The translations under genes and the position numbers were made by a program. The notes below the pieces were generated by a model, which saw only the letters and a list, made by a program, of their open reading frames with translations, was not told the origin of the DNA and ran no database searches. From the NCBI GenBank assembly GCA_034401135.1, contig JAWZSP010000004.1:1-64000 (forward strand): a DNA stretch of 64,000 nucleotides, given 5' to 3'. The DNA is from Volutella citrinella (Eukaryota > Ascomycota > Sordariomycetes > Hypocreales > Nectriaceae). Shown in pieces: positions 21,392-32,951 of this stretch. Each line of letters opens with the position of its first letter. Positions within the stretch are counted from its first letter, which is position 1.

Positions 21392-22350
21392 TAATATCTC
21401 CCCTCTATATAGTCTTATCCCTAAGGCTATTTCTTAAGACCTATGTTAGTTTATTATCTATATTAGTATAACTTGAACCTATAAATATTTCTTCCTTACT
21501 AATAGTATATTAGGTTATATTTCTAAGCTATATTCTAAATATTTAAAAACCTTAGAATCTGCGGCTTTATCTATTTATATTAAGGTCTTTAGTTAATCTA
21601 TTATACCTTGCTCTTATTATCACTATCGCGGCCTTATCTATTAGATTAAGAGCGATCAGTCGTATTACTATTCTAATTATATTAAGGCAAAGGTTATTTA
21701 TAATAGTACAGGGGTAGCTTCTTTTTATAAGTATACTCTGATTTAGTCTTTTTTCCCTTATTGCTAATTCTTTATTTTAGTGTCTAAAAATATATATAAT
21801 TGTAAGAAGTTGGCTGAAGAGTGTAAGGAGATAGAGAAGAATTTAGAGCTTCTCTTAGCTCGTTTGGCCTGTATTTATATATAAGAGCGTTCTCTGGCTA
21901 TAAAAGGGGATAAGCTTTTTTCCTAGGGTATATAGTTATTAAAAGAATTAGGTATTTTAATTAAGGAATTGTCTTTAGTTTCTATAGCGCAGGCCTTTAG
22001 TATAGTAGATCTTATTAATTAGTCCGCTATTAGGCTTGCTTCTTGCAAGATTAAAGATACTCTTATAGCTTCTTTAAGTAGTATATAAGGTTCTCTAAGA
22101 GTTCTTATATATTTTCAAATTCCAGCCAGTCTTACTATTTGATCTGATATTTCATGATTCTATCTATTTATTTATAACTAATGATTTTTTTTACTACTTA
22201 TTCTATATCTAGGAGTACTTTAGCTACTAGTGCAGGTTCTATAGTACTAGCTATTATTTAGACTTATATTATATTTTCAGCTGATTTTAGTAATAAAATA
22301 TAAAAAATTAGGTGTATGCAGATGGTTCTTAGTAAGTCGAGTTTATAGTT

Positions 22351-22684
22351 TGTTGGTGAGAATGACAGGCCCAAACAAACACCAATAATTGTCAGTGTCC
22401 CCTGCAGAAACCTGCCGTAGGGTAACTGAACTTGGGCGAAAAGCGAAATTTTGCGTGACCTCCAGCAAGAGAACCTCGCAAGATAAACAAAATCTGAATT
22501 GACCAGCGATCTGATCAGACAGAAATGAAGGAGTCCCTGAACAGAAAAAGATTGAAAGAGGGGGAAAATTCTTGTTGATCTCAAGTACTGAGCGAACCTG
22601 CCCCTTTTAAGCTACTGACCCAAACGCCCAATTGACCAATCCAGCCCAACCACCAAAATGCCAATGTGATCCAGCTGCCACACA
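22351..22684. mobile_element. un-RIPped solo LTR inserted in the Gypsy element
   Basis: A 334-bp GC-normal island inside the AT-rich element. It starts with tgttggtgag, ends with ctgccacaca (TG...CA ends), and is flanked on both sides by the 6-bp direct repeat atagtt (22345-22350 and 22685-22690), a target-site duplication. It has no coding capacity, so it is a solo LTR left by recombination or a small non-autonomous element. Absence of RIP-type changes shows that it arrived after the host element was mutated. Confidence 0.85.
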
Positions 22685-25600
22685 ATAGTTATTTTCTAAG
22701 ATTTATTTTTTAATTTTAAAAGGTCTGATAAACTTATAGTCTAATTTTTTATTTTGTTATTTTATTATAAGGTTTTTTATGGATAGGTAGACTATATCTC
22801 TTTTTATAAAAGTTAGTCCTGCTAATCTTTTCTTATTATAATATTTTGCTATCTGGTTGCAGATATACTTAAGTTTGGTTCTTATTTCCTAATATATTAC
22901 TTTAAGTTAGTCAGATTTAATTATTACCTTAATATTTTATAGTCTATTACGTGCTTCTCTATATATATCTAGGTTGTAGTTATAGAGTGCTGTAGCAGGT
23001 GTTATTTTAATATTATTATAGTATAATAAGTTATATAATAGTTATACTATTAGTAGTAATTCTACCTAGTTATTTTATACATAGTTAATATAGTATCTAA
23101 GATATTATTCTATCTCTTAGTTAAGTTATTTTATTTATCTATCTACTTATGCTTTAAAAGCTATAATAAGTTTGTAGTTGAGTCCTATTATACTTATAAG
23201 GCTCTGATTAAACTTTAATATAAACACTGGTCCTCTATCTAAGATGACTTTTATTAGTAGTCTATATACTATAATAATATTTTTATTAAATATAAATACT
23301 AACTGCTCTAAGTTTGTGTTTTTTTTATAAGGGATATAGTATGCGAATTTAATAAGTTAGTCTACTATTATATATATATTATTAAAGTGTGTACTAGTAA
23401 TAGGGTCGAGTGATAATAGTAGCTTGATAATAAAGTTTATTATAACTAAATACTATGGTTGCTTACTGATAGGTAAAGGTTATAACCTTCTATAAGGTAT
23501 ATATTTAGGTGACTTTATCTTTTTATATAAGTTATACTATTTAAGGATGTTTTTAACCTTCTGTTTTATCTTTAGGAAGATATAACTTTATTATAGTCGT
23601 TCTATTATCTTCTTAACGCCTTAGTATCTATATAAGAGGTATTTGTAAACTTCTTTAATAAGCATATCCTATATTTCTTTAGGTACGTATATTTATTATA
23701 CTTCGTTCCCTTCTTCTTCTAGCGTAAGTATTATCTAGCAGAATTATATTATTTCCTTTATAATATATTAAACTATATATCCTTCTAGGATAAAGTATAG
23801 TAATTAAGTTTCTATCTTAGGTATTCTTTTTATAAAGTCTAGTCTTTAGCTAATAGTATTAGCTCTTTTATTCTCTAAGCCCTTATAGTAAATAATAATA
23901 TAGTTAAATTTAGCTAGGTATTCTATATAATATAGTTATCTACTATTTAGTTTTTATATTATTATAAAGTATTTAATATTCTTATAGTCAATATATACCT
24001 TAACTTAGTGCCTGCTTTTTATAAGGTATTATCTGAATTCCTTAAAGCTATTAATAATAGCTAAGAACTCTTTATTATAAATTAGGTAATTTATTTTTAT
24101 AGGAGTGAGTTTATAAAAGTAAAAGGTAATTAGGTATAGTTTTCTATTATTATCTCTCTGACTTATTATAGCCCCTAGTCCTCTGTCCAAGGCGTCAGTT
24201 TCTAATTCAATAGGTTATTCTAGGTCGAACATAGTAAGTACTAGTCTTGCTAATATAGCATCTTATAATTTCTTAAAAACTTCTTATTATTTCATTCCCT
24301 AAGCAAAGGGTTATCCTTTTCTTATAAGGTTGGTTAGGGGTGCCACTATCTTACTAAAGTCTTAAATAAACTTCTAGTAGTAGTTAGCGAATCCTAGGAA
24401 GGATTAGATATCCTTAACCTTAGAGTCTTTTATCAGGTTAGGCTAGTCCTTAACTGCTGCTATCTTCTTTAGGTCTATTCTGATCTTATTATAAGAGATA
24501 ATATATCCTAAGAATTCTACTTCCTGCGCATAGAACTTACTCTTTTCTAATTCTACTAATAGCTTAGCATCTTGTAATTTTTTTAATATTTTATAGATAT
24601 ATTCTTTATACTCTTCTTTATTATCTAAGAAGATCAGGATGTTATCTAGGTAATAGATAATAAAGACGTTAAGGTACTCTTATAGTATATAGTTGATCAT
24701 CTTCTAAAAGATTACTAGTATATTTATAAGTCTAAATAGTATGACTAGGTATTTGAATAGTCTAAATTTAGTTCTGAAGGCGGTTTTCTACTTATGTCCT
24801 TCTTTAACCTTAATAAGGTTATAGGCTCTTTTAAAATCGAGTGCGGTAAAGATCTTTTTTCCTTATAAGCAGTCCTTTATTTCTATAATTAGTAGTAATA
24901 AAGTTCTATCTTTAAGGGTGCCTTTATTAAGTTAATAGTAGTTGATTACTAGTCTTAGTTTGCTATTTTTTTTAGGTATAAATATAATAAGGTATCTAGC
25001 TTCTAAGTTCAAGACTTAAATATAACCTTTCCTAAGTATCTTTTTAAGATACTCTTTAAGTACTCCTAGCTTAGTTTAGTTGAGATTATAGATAGGGAAG
25101 AACTTTATTATCTTTCTATCCTTAAGTACAATCTCGTGGTCCTATTACCTTAGTTCTAGCAATCCTGTTTCTAGTTCTTTGGCAAATACTTATTAATACT
25201 TCTAGTACTATTGTAGGATATTGGCAAGCTTATTGAGTATGGCTTCTTTATTTTCTTTTTATTCTTTTAAGTCTTTGTCAAGTTGCTTAAGTTATCCTTT
25301 AGTTTAGGCGATTATTTTTTATAGCCTATATATCTATCTTTATATATATTTTATTCTTATCCTTTTTAAGGTAGTATGAGTGTCTGTTATGTCTATACTA
25401 TTACTAGGTGACTTATATCTAGTCGAAGTGTAAGATCTCTTTATTATTATTAGGAGCTTGTCTTTATTAGTATTAAGTTGGTCCTTAATATAGCCGGTCT
25501 GCTAGTTAATAAGTGGGTTATACTTATATAATTACTAGTATCTAAAGATAATATTATTATCGATCCTTATGATATTATAATCTATCCCTTCATTCTATTT

Positions 25601-28511
25601 GCTAATAAATATCTTAAGGTATCTGGATTTTTTAGTAACTCTTTCTTAATTATAGGCGAATTTATTATTATTACCTCTAAGCAGGGAATAGCTGTCTTTT
25701 TTCTCTATCTAAGGTAGCTATAGTCAGTTAACTAAGTCTATTAATAGATAGTTCCTTTCTATACTGCTATTAATTAGCGCCTTAAGTATATATTCTTTAA
25801 TCCTAATTACTATTTTTAGTTATTATTATAGTTTATTTTCTTTAATATTATTAAATCTATGTATAGGTCTGTGCTTTACTGGCAGCTCGATCTTTAGGAG
25901 CTTATATCTTTTGATAGCCTATGGAGTGCCTTAGCAGCTTCTATTTTTTTAAGTTCTTCTTTCTTTTTTTTATAGTATTTAGGGTAAAAAGGGTCTTAGT
26001 AGTTTTAATACTTTTTAGCTAAGTATCTTTTCTTTAGTATTCCCCTGATCTTAATATATTAATTATTAGTTCTTCTTATTATATAGTAGGTCTATTAAAT
26101 ATTTATTACCCTTAGGGCCTTGTTATTACAGGATGCTTTAAATAGGAAGCTTTTTCCTTTCTATTTGTCAGCTAGGTGCGAGCTATAGTAGCAGTTAAAA
26201 TATTAGATCTATAGGATCGAGGGGTATTCTGGGTGTCCTGCTTTAAGCTATAGGTTATCTCTTTTTAAGAGGTGTCCTTATATTTAAATATAATAGGGCT
26301 ACTAGGTAGCATGAATAGTAAAGTAGTAGTTATATTATACCTTCCCTTTATACTTAATGGTTTTCTATTCGTAGCTAGTTTTAGTCTAATTCTTTATATC
26401 TTTAGTTATTATCTTTATGTAGGGTCCTCTTGCTATATTGCTATTCGGGTTGCAGCTATAGTTAATTTCCTCTAGCTTTAGGTCAAGCCTAAGTGCTATT
26501 ACTTATTTAGTGTTTTCCTTAGATAGCTTAAGGTTAGTGTTTTCTGCTCTGATCTCCTGTATTAAGGCTTGGACCTTAGTATTTTTCTTAGTTCGCTCAA
26601 CTATTACCTATTTATAGATAGGTATAGGTTCGATCTCCTTATATCTATTAGAGTTAGTTAAGTTGTCTTATAAGCTTTTATCTTCTTCTTCTAACTGGAG
26701 TTATTCCTAAGCCTTATATATAGCCTTTATTACTTATAGTTATTGCAGTAAGTATACATCTAGGTTAGGGTAAACCTATCATTCCTCTTCCTATTACTCT
26801 ATATCTGCCTTAATTTCTTTATCTATCTTGCAGATAAACTTGCCTTATTCCTTTAACTATTTCTTAAATAGGTTTACCTTATTAATTTCTCCTTCTTTAT
26901 AGATAGGTTGCTAAGCTACCTTATCCTCTTTATCAATACTTAGTCCCTCTATTATTCTTTCTTACTATATTTTATACTATTGGCTAGTGAAATAGTAAAT
27001 CTTATACTAGTATATAGTATATAGTAAGTCTCTGTATTTAGGTTCTATGGTTGTGTATTGTCTGAGGTGTACTCTAGTGACTTGTCTATTTTGCTTAGTG
27101 ATGATCTATTTAGCTGGGTTATTAATATCTTTGCTGGCTTTGGCTATTTGTTAATCGAGGCTGCAGTCTTTTACTTTATAGCCGTATTGGTTGCATGCTT
27201 TGTATAAGTCGTGCTATATACTGTGTAAAGGTTGTCTTATATTATAGATTTCTGTATCTCGCTTTATGACTTAAAGTTATTAAGTATCTTCCTAAATAAG
27301 TATAAAATAGATTTATTTCTTAAGTCCTTAGTATTCTTATTTAAAGTATCCCTTCTTTTTATAGTTATAATAAGTAATATCCTTCTTATCTATTTTAAGA
27401 GCTCTGAGCCTTATAGGTCCTAGTTCAGTACTATAAGATATATTAAGTGCATAATAATATCTAGCATTGTTTACCTTCTGTAGGCATGGTTGCATATTGC
27501 CTTATTGTTTTTCCCTGCGTTATTTATAAAGTCAGTTGTCGATCCTTACTACTAGCTATCTATATTTATTAAAGTTCTTAGGGAGGTCAAGGATCTTAGA
27601 GATCTCATCTTTAACTTTATCTTTAAGTCTATTATAGAATTTATTAATTTTAGAGAAGTTGCTTATATTAAGTTTAGATATAATAAACTAGAAATCAACT
27701 AGGTATAATAAAGCTGCTTTAGTCTAATAGAGTTTGCAGAGCTTAATAAGCATATTATGCTGTTTATCTATTTCTCTAAACTTACTAACTAATTGTTATT
27801 CGAATGCCTTAAAGTTAGAGAATATAATAATAATCTCCTATTTCTGGTCTTTAATTATATTATTAGTGAAGTCCCTGAGGTATAGTTCGAAGCTATAGGC
27901 TGCCTTATCCTTTAGCTAGCATATAGTATAGCAGACCTTAAATTCCTTATTTTAAAAGGTTATTAGGTAATATATAAAGTAGTCTTAAAGGGATATAATA
28001 AACTCCCTTAGGTTTTTAGTATTTCCTTTATACTTTTTAAGTTCTATTAGCTTAAGGACTTCTCCTAGATCTTTAGTATATATACTACTAGTTACTGGTT
28101 GGTAGTTATTAAGAAGGTTAATGCCCTTCTACTAGTATACTGCGTTCTGTTATTATGCTTTCCTAAGATTATTAATTTATTTATAGAGGGCTTTATTTTC
28201 ATCTCTAGCTAGCTAGAGCTATGCTATAATAGTATTATTCTAGTTTTCTTAGTAAGTATACTACTCGTTTATATACTTATACAGGTCCTCTACTTTTTTA
28301 CTATATTAAGTATCTCTGGCCCTAAGATCTCTAATATCGTTATTAGTATCAGAGTCTTCTACTAGGGTTTTTATTTTAATATTAGTTAATAGGGCTTTTG
28401 CAGAGCTTTTAGAAGAGCTTAGGGTAGTAGGCTTGTCAACCTTAGGTGCTATTATCAGGAATATTACTTAATAATATATAAGTATCTGTCTAAATAAGAG
28501 CTATTAATATA

Positions 28512-28984
28512 TAATAATTAGAGTAGTCCTAACTATATAAACTTATACTAAAAGTACTAGGGGTTTATATTAGTAGAGTAGATAGGGTGATATTATTAAG
28601 TAGTAACTAATACAGGTTGCTATTATATCTAGTAATAGTCAAGAGTTGCTAGGTAGTAGCAGTTAAAATAACTAAATTATATTAATAGCTAGAGAGCTGC
28701 TTATACTAGATATACACTTCTCCAAGAGACTATATACTAGTAATGTTTGCTATATATACCTATAATCCTTTATTAAGACCGAAGTGTTTGGTTTTTCAGT
28801 CCTTAGACTATAGCATAGGGTTTATTAGTCCTGGACTATCTACCCCTGCCCTTCAGTCTAAGCTTAATTAGTCCTTTGTTACTTAGCTATGGGCCCTACC
28901 CTATGTCCAGTCTTAAGTAGACCCGATCTAAGCGCGGGGCTCCCCCTTGTTCCCGTATAGTGCATTAGCATCAGGTTCTGATAA
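28512..28984 (-). repeat. LTR of the Gypsy element (right copy)
   Basis: Partner of 20920-21391; starts taataattagagtagtcc and ends gcatcaggttctgata. Because the coding strand is minus, this is the 5' LTR of the element. RIP changes are independent in the two copies. Confidence 0.85.
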
Positions 28985-29880
28985 TTATTTAATAAAAAAA
29001 GTAAAAAAAAGTTTATAATTTAATACTATTTAATAAAATATAACTATTTAAGCTTTTATTTATATATATATAATAAAATATAAAAAAGTAATAAAGCAGC
29101 TTATTATTATATTTAATAATAAGTAGTAAAACTTATTATAAAATATAATATATAAGTTTAAAAATAAGTATATTTAAAAAAGTAGCTAAAATATTAATCT
29201 TATTATAATAAAAAAAGTAAATAATATAATAATAAAAATAATACTAATAAAAAGATTAATAAAATTAATAAAAATAATAATAATAAAAATAAGTAAAAAG
29301 TTATTAAATATATTATTATTATATTAAAACTTATATTAATATAAAGTGCCTTAATATATAGTTAGAATTATAAAATAAAATAATTTACTCTTAGTTATTT
29401 TAACTAAGAGCTAATTATAAAAAGAAGTAATAAAAAAAAAAGTAATAATACTTTAAAAGCACAGTGCTTTAATAAATAAAGTGCTTTAAAAAATAATTAT
29501 TTTTAAGTAAATAAAGTAATTTAGTATATATATCCTTATTATAATATAATAAAAAGAACTAGCCTTTTTAGCTATTAATATAACTTAGTTATTATAATTT
29601 ACTTACTTATTACTAAATATAATAATATATTTATCTTAATATACTAATTAATACTTAGTATTATACCTTAATATAATTATTAATATAAATCTTAGTATAA
29701 TTACTACTGTTTATATAATAAGAACTAGCTTAGTTATTATATCTAGCTTTAGTATATAATTATATACTTAGGATATCGCCTGATCGAACCTTTAATAGAC
29801 TAGATCTCGTATTTTTTCTATAATATGTCTAAGAGGCGTTCTTTTAATAAAATGTTCGCCTTATTATATATATGAGCAAC
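28985..29880. mobile_element. RIP-degraded repeat flank, unclassified
   Basis: AT-rich continuation of the second block. The stretch 29548-29740 matches 20262-20450 on the far side of the Gypsy element (ttattactaaatataataat followed by atatttatctta in both). It ends about 20 bp before the stop codon of the monooxygenase gene. Confidence 0.6.
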
Positions 29881-29901
29881 TGTTCGAGTATGTTCCCTCT
29901 G

Positions 29902-31721
29902 TTAAAACTTGCCACTCAGCAGCCGTAAGAGCAGCCGTGAGACAGTAGGCTCTAAGGTCCTAGCCACGATGGGTGCCGACAGGACACTAACCAGGAGCGG
30001 CACTACTGCCCACCAAGGAGAGATACTACCCTTTAGCCAGGCCGCTCCGTCCGAGATAAAGCGGAAGTCTGCTTTGCGGATGAAGATACTTCGCAGCCAA
30101 AAGTGCCACTGCCACTCGGGATAGATCAGCAGGTTCTTGCCCGATTTAGGCTCGACATACCAGTTGCTACAGCCCGACGACCACACTAAACCCTTGCACT
30201 TTGATTGAATCCACAAGTTTTCCTCGTTCTCGGCCCGCTGTGTCACCTCAACGGCCTCGACTGTACGCAAGGGCCAGAGGGATAGCATTGGGGGGTGCAG
30301 GGAGCGGAGGACAGGGTCGAGTATGCGCAGGGTAAAGTTGATCTGACACTCAGTCGACCAGGTGACAGAGAGATGCCCGGTCAGCGTGTTGGGGCCCATC
30401 AGAACGAAGAAGTTAGGGAAGCCGGCCATGCACGTTCCATAATAGGCTTGCGGCAGGCCATCATTATACTTGTTCCACTATTAAAGCGGTGTCAGTTGGA
30501 TACTTGAATATACAGGGTATGCGTTCTTGTTCTTACATGATCCTCAACGCTGAGGCCCTCACGGCCGACAATCTCCATCGGAGCGAGTAGCTTGGTCGTC
30601 TCAAAGCCAGTGGCCAGCACAATAGCGTCGGCTGGGAGTTCCTTGCCTGACTGGAGGTAGACGCTGTGCTGGCCGATGCGCTCCACGGGGTCATCAGAGA
30701 CCAAGTCGAGGTTCGGTCGGTGCAGCGCCTCGAGGTATCCTGTGTCAAAGACTCGGCGCTTACAGCCGACCTCAAACTTTGGCACCAGGGCGTCGACGTA
30801 CTTGGCCGGCGCGTTCGCCTTGATGTACTTCTTGGACGCTTCGCCCAGCTTCTGGCGCGCCTTGCTGCCCGTCGCTGTGTTGAACATAAGCCACTCGGCC
30901 TCGAGCTCTGCATAGATAGTAGCACGCAGTAGCTTCATAGCGCCAGGGACCCAGCGCATTATAAAGCGGAAGATGGCTGAGTACTCGGGATTTTCACGCT
31001 CAAGCAGCCAGTGCGGCTGCCGTGCAAACTGGGTGACAGTCCTGGCTGTCTGCGCGACCACAGGCACAAACTGCGTCGCGCTGCAGCCGTTGCCCAGCAC
31101 AATGACATCCTTGCCGGCATGGTCGAAGCTGTGGTCCCACGTGGCTGAGTGGAAGATATTCCCCTTGAAGTTCTCGTAGCCAGGGACCTCACACTTCTTG
31201 GGGATGCTAAGAGCGCCAACAGCAGAGATGAGGATATTAGCTCGTCGCTGCGTCACCTTATGAGTACGCTCATTTAAGATGGTAACCAGCCAGGTATTAG
31301 ATTCGGACTGCCACTCGGTCTTAGTAACGCTATGCTGAAGATGGATGTGGCGGTCGATGCCATGCTGCGTAGACACGTCCTTAAAGTAAGCGAGGATCTC
31401 GGGCTGCATTGTGAACTTGCGCGTCCACTGCGGGTTCAGGCTGAATGAGTACGAGTAGAAGTGGGATGGGACCTAGAAATAGGGTGTCAGTTCGTCGGGA
31501 TGCTTCAGGCGGCCATCGATTCATCGGGCGTCGTCGCAAAAGGGGATTCTTACATCAACTCCACAGCCGGGATATGTGTTCACGGCCCAAGTTCCTCCAA
31601 CCTCGGTGCCTTTCTCGTACATCTCGAAGCTCGCATTCTTATGCTTCTTCTGCAGCTGGACGGCGAATCCCAGGCCGGACATGCCAGCCCCGATAATAAG
31701 GACATCAGTATCGGCAGACAT
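29902..31721 (-). CDS. class B flavin monooxygenase, Baeyer-Villiger type
   Basis: Exons 31721-31554, 31472-30537 and 30477-29902; introns 31553-31473 and 30536-30478 (both GTAAGA...TAG) are phase 0. Product 559 residues. Residues 11-16 GAGMSG form the FAD-binding Rossmann motif, and 183-188 GNGCSA the NADPH-binding one. F158-x-G160-x3-H164-x3-W168-D169 is the Baeyer-Villiger monooxygenase fingerprint. Such enzymes use NADPH and O2 to insert oxygen next to a ketone, or oxidise N/S atoms. The last 40 residues are hydrophobic (WWAVVPLLVSVL) and may anchor the protein to a membrane. The length fits the family. Its stop codon lies about 20 bp from the RIP block, yet the frame is intact. Substrate unknown. 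An upstream Met at 31751 is less likely as start. Confidence 0.88.
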
Positions 31722-32951
31722 TGTGAACTGAGCAGAGTACGATCTGGGCAAAGGTTATTAAAGGACTGCAGACGAATGCAGGAGAAAAGGACAGCAGGAA
31801 GTATTGTGCAGTCGCGACAATGGCGCACTGCGCTTGGTCAGGCTCCTTTTTGTTGGTCTTGCAGAAGATGGCGAGGGTTATAAAGCCGCCAGGTGCACGA
31901 TTAGTAATATAGGCGACCTGCAATTGCGTTGCCCTCGTCTCCGCTCGTGAGGCCATGTCGTCGAGAATCGCGCGAGAATTTCCCGTTTGGGCCGAGCAGC
32001 GAGTCGTGACCGTTTTCATTCGCCAACGCCTAACTTTCCTCATTGGGATATTGTAGCGTCAAGCCCCTGTTTCGGTGCTGCCCCACACACCTGCGGGGCT
32101 AAGAGGGTCACCCCGGGCGGGCTGGAACCCGGGGCGCCGCAACGAGACACACGCCTTGTTGACATGCCCAATCAATCTCCCTGATTGCCCCATAAGCTAC
32201 ACCGTGTTGGCATCTCTCTGCCCCAGCGTCAAGGCATACGTAAGGGCTAGTCCAACCGGCAGAAGCCTCAATCTGTAAAGGCATGACTACGGAACGCGGC
32301 TTCCGCTCCGTCTCGACCTTAGGCGCACCAGGTGGATTCGGCTTGGCAGCTGCCCAGGTGGCGCTCGAGGCGACTGACGCCATTGTTTGAGCGAATCGAT
32401 GTGATTAATAGTCACCAAAGATGCTCATGATCTGGATCATTACACTCGATTCATAATCCAGATGATCCGGGCAACCCCAGCAATATATATGCCCCTGGAG
32501 AGTTCACAACTCGTATAAGCAGCTCTTTAGCTATTAATACAACTTGGTTACCCGATCGTCACAGATAGCCTGCTCGGAATATTCACCCCATTGTGTCCTG
32601 AGCTTGCTTATCAAGCTCTCTCTCGGGAACACGCTGACTGCTAGCGCCTTTCCAGTAGTTGGACTAATATTTCTCTTTTCTCTGGTGTTTGCAAACACAA
32701 GCCCGCTGCCCACCTCATGCTGCGAAAAGTGCTGGGCTTAAGCGCCCTACGATCACTGAGGTGACGTGACAGTGCGTGTGGACCTTGCAGTACCTCATCT
32801 AATAATCTTCACCCCTCACCGCTCTCTGCATTAATGCTAGGCCAGGCGAGTAATATAGAACTCCACCAGTTTTGCCTTTGTCGTCAATAGATGTAGACAA
32901 TTCATGACACAAGGCCGATCGGCCATTTTCTTATTTTTCTCTCTAGCTGAA
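31722..32951. other. intergenic region with a doubtful small ORF
   Basis: Separates the monooxygenase promoter from the 3' end of the aconitase gene. It contains a 91-codon minus frame (separate entry), a GC-rich tract at 32075-32160, and near 32527 the string ttagctattaatacaacttgg, which matches the RIPped repeat at 29557 (ttagctattaatataactta) except for C/T and G/A changes. Confidence 0.4.
32108..32383 (-). CDS. possible small gene or lone 5' exon, 91 codons
   Basis: Frame begins MASVASSATWAAAKPNPPG and is Ala/Pro/Arg rich with four Cys. The first 45 codons read like protein. A GTATGC site after SPY could be a splice donor, but no downstream exon was found before the monooxygenase start. 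No family recognised. It may be noncoding GC-rich DNA. Confidence 0.25.
   Translation of the reverse strand: MASVASSATWAAAKPNPPGAPKVETERKPRSVVMPLQIEASAGWTSPYVCLDAGAERCQHGVAYGAIREIDWACQQGVCLVAAPRVPARPG

Larger units (their letters stand above)
20920..28984 (-). mobile_element. RIP-degraded Ty3/Gypsy LTR retrotransposon
   Basis: About 8 kb bounded by two direct repeats of about 470 bp. The pol genes lie on the minus strand. Recognisable remains, from 5' to 3' of the element: a gag zinc-knuckle remnant near 26160-26215 (FNCYYSSHLADK, the C-x2-C-x4-H-x4-C pattern partly destroyed), the reverse transcriptase catalytic box at about 24630-24671 (IIYYLDNILIF, from YLDDILIF with Asp to Asn), and RNase H at about 23950-24060 (YNKELLAII then KVYIDYKNIKYF). 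Many in-frame stops; the element is inactive. It is less saturated with mutations than its surroundings, and it contains a later insertion at 22351-22684. Confidence 0.85.

Noticed and set aside
26272..26475. Short open frames in the AT-rich blocks (also 22264-22584 and 27232-27423)
   Set aside because: They lie inside RIP-degraded transposon DNA, mostly antisense to the old pol and gag genes.
32075..32165. GC-rich stretch with a B-box-like GGTTCCAGCCC (minus strand), considered as a tRNA gene
   Set aside because: The T arm gives only four pairs and no cloverleaf with acceptor and anticodon arms could be folded.
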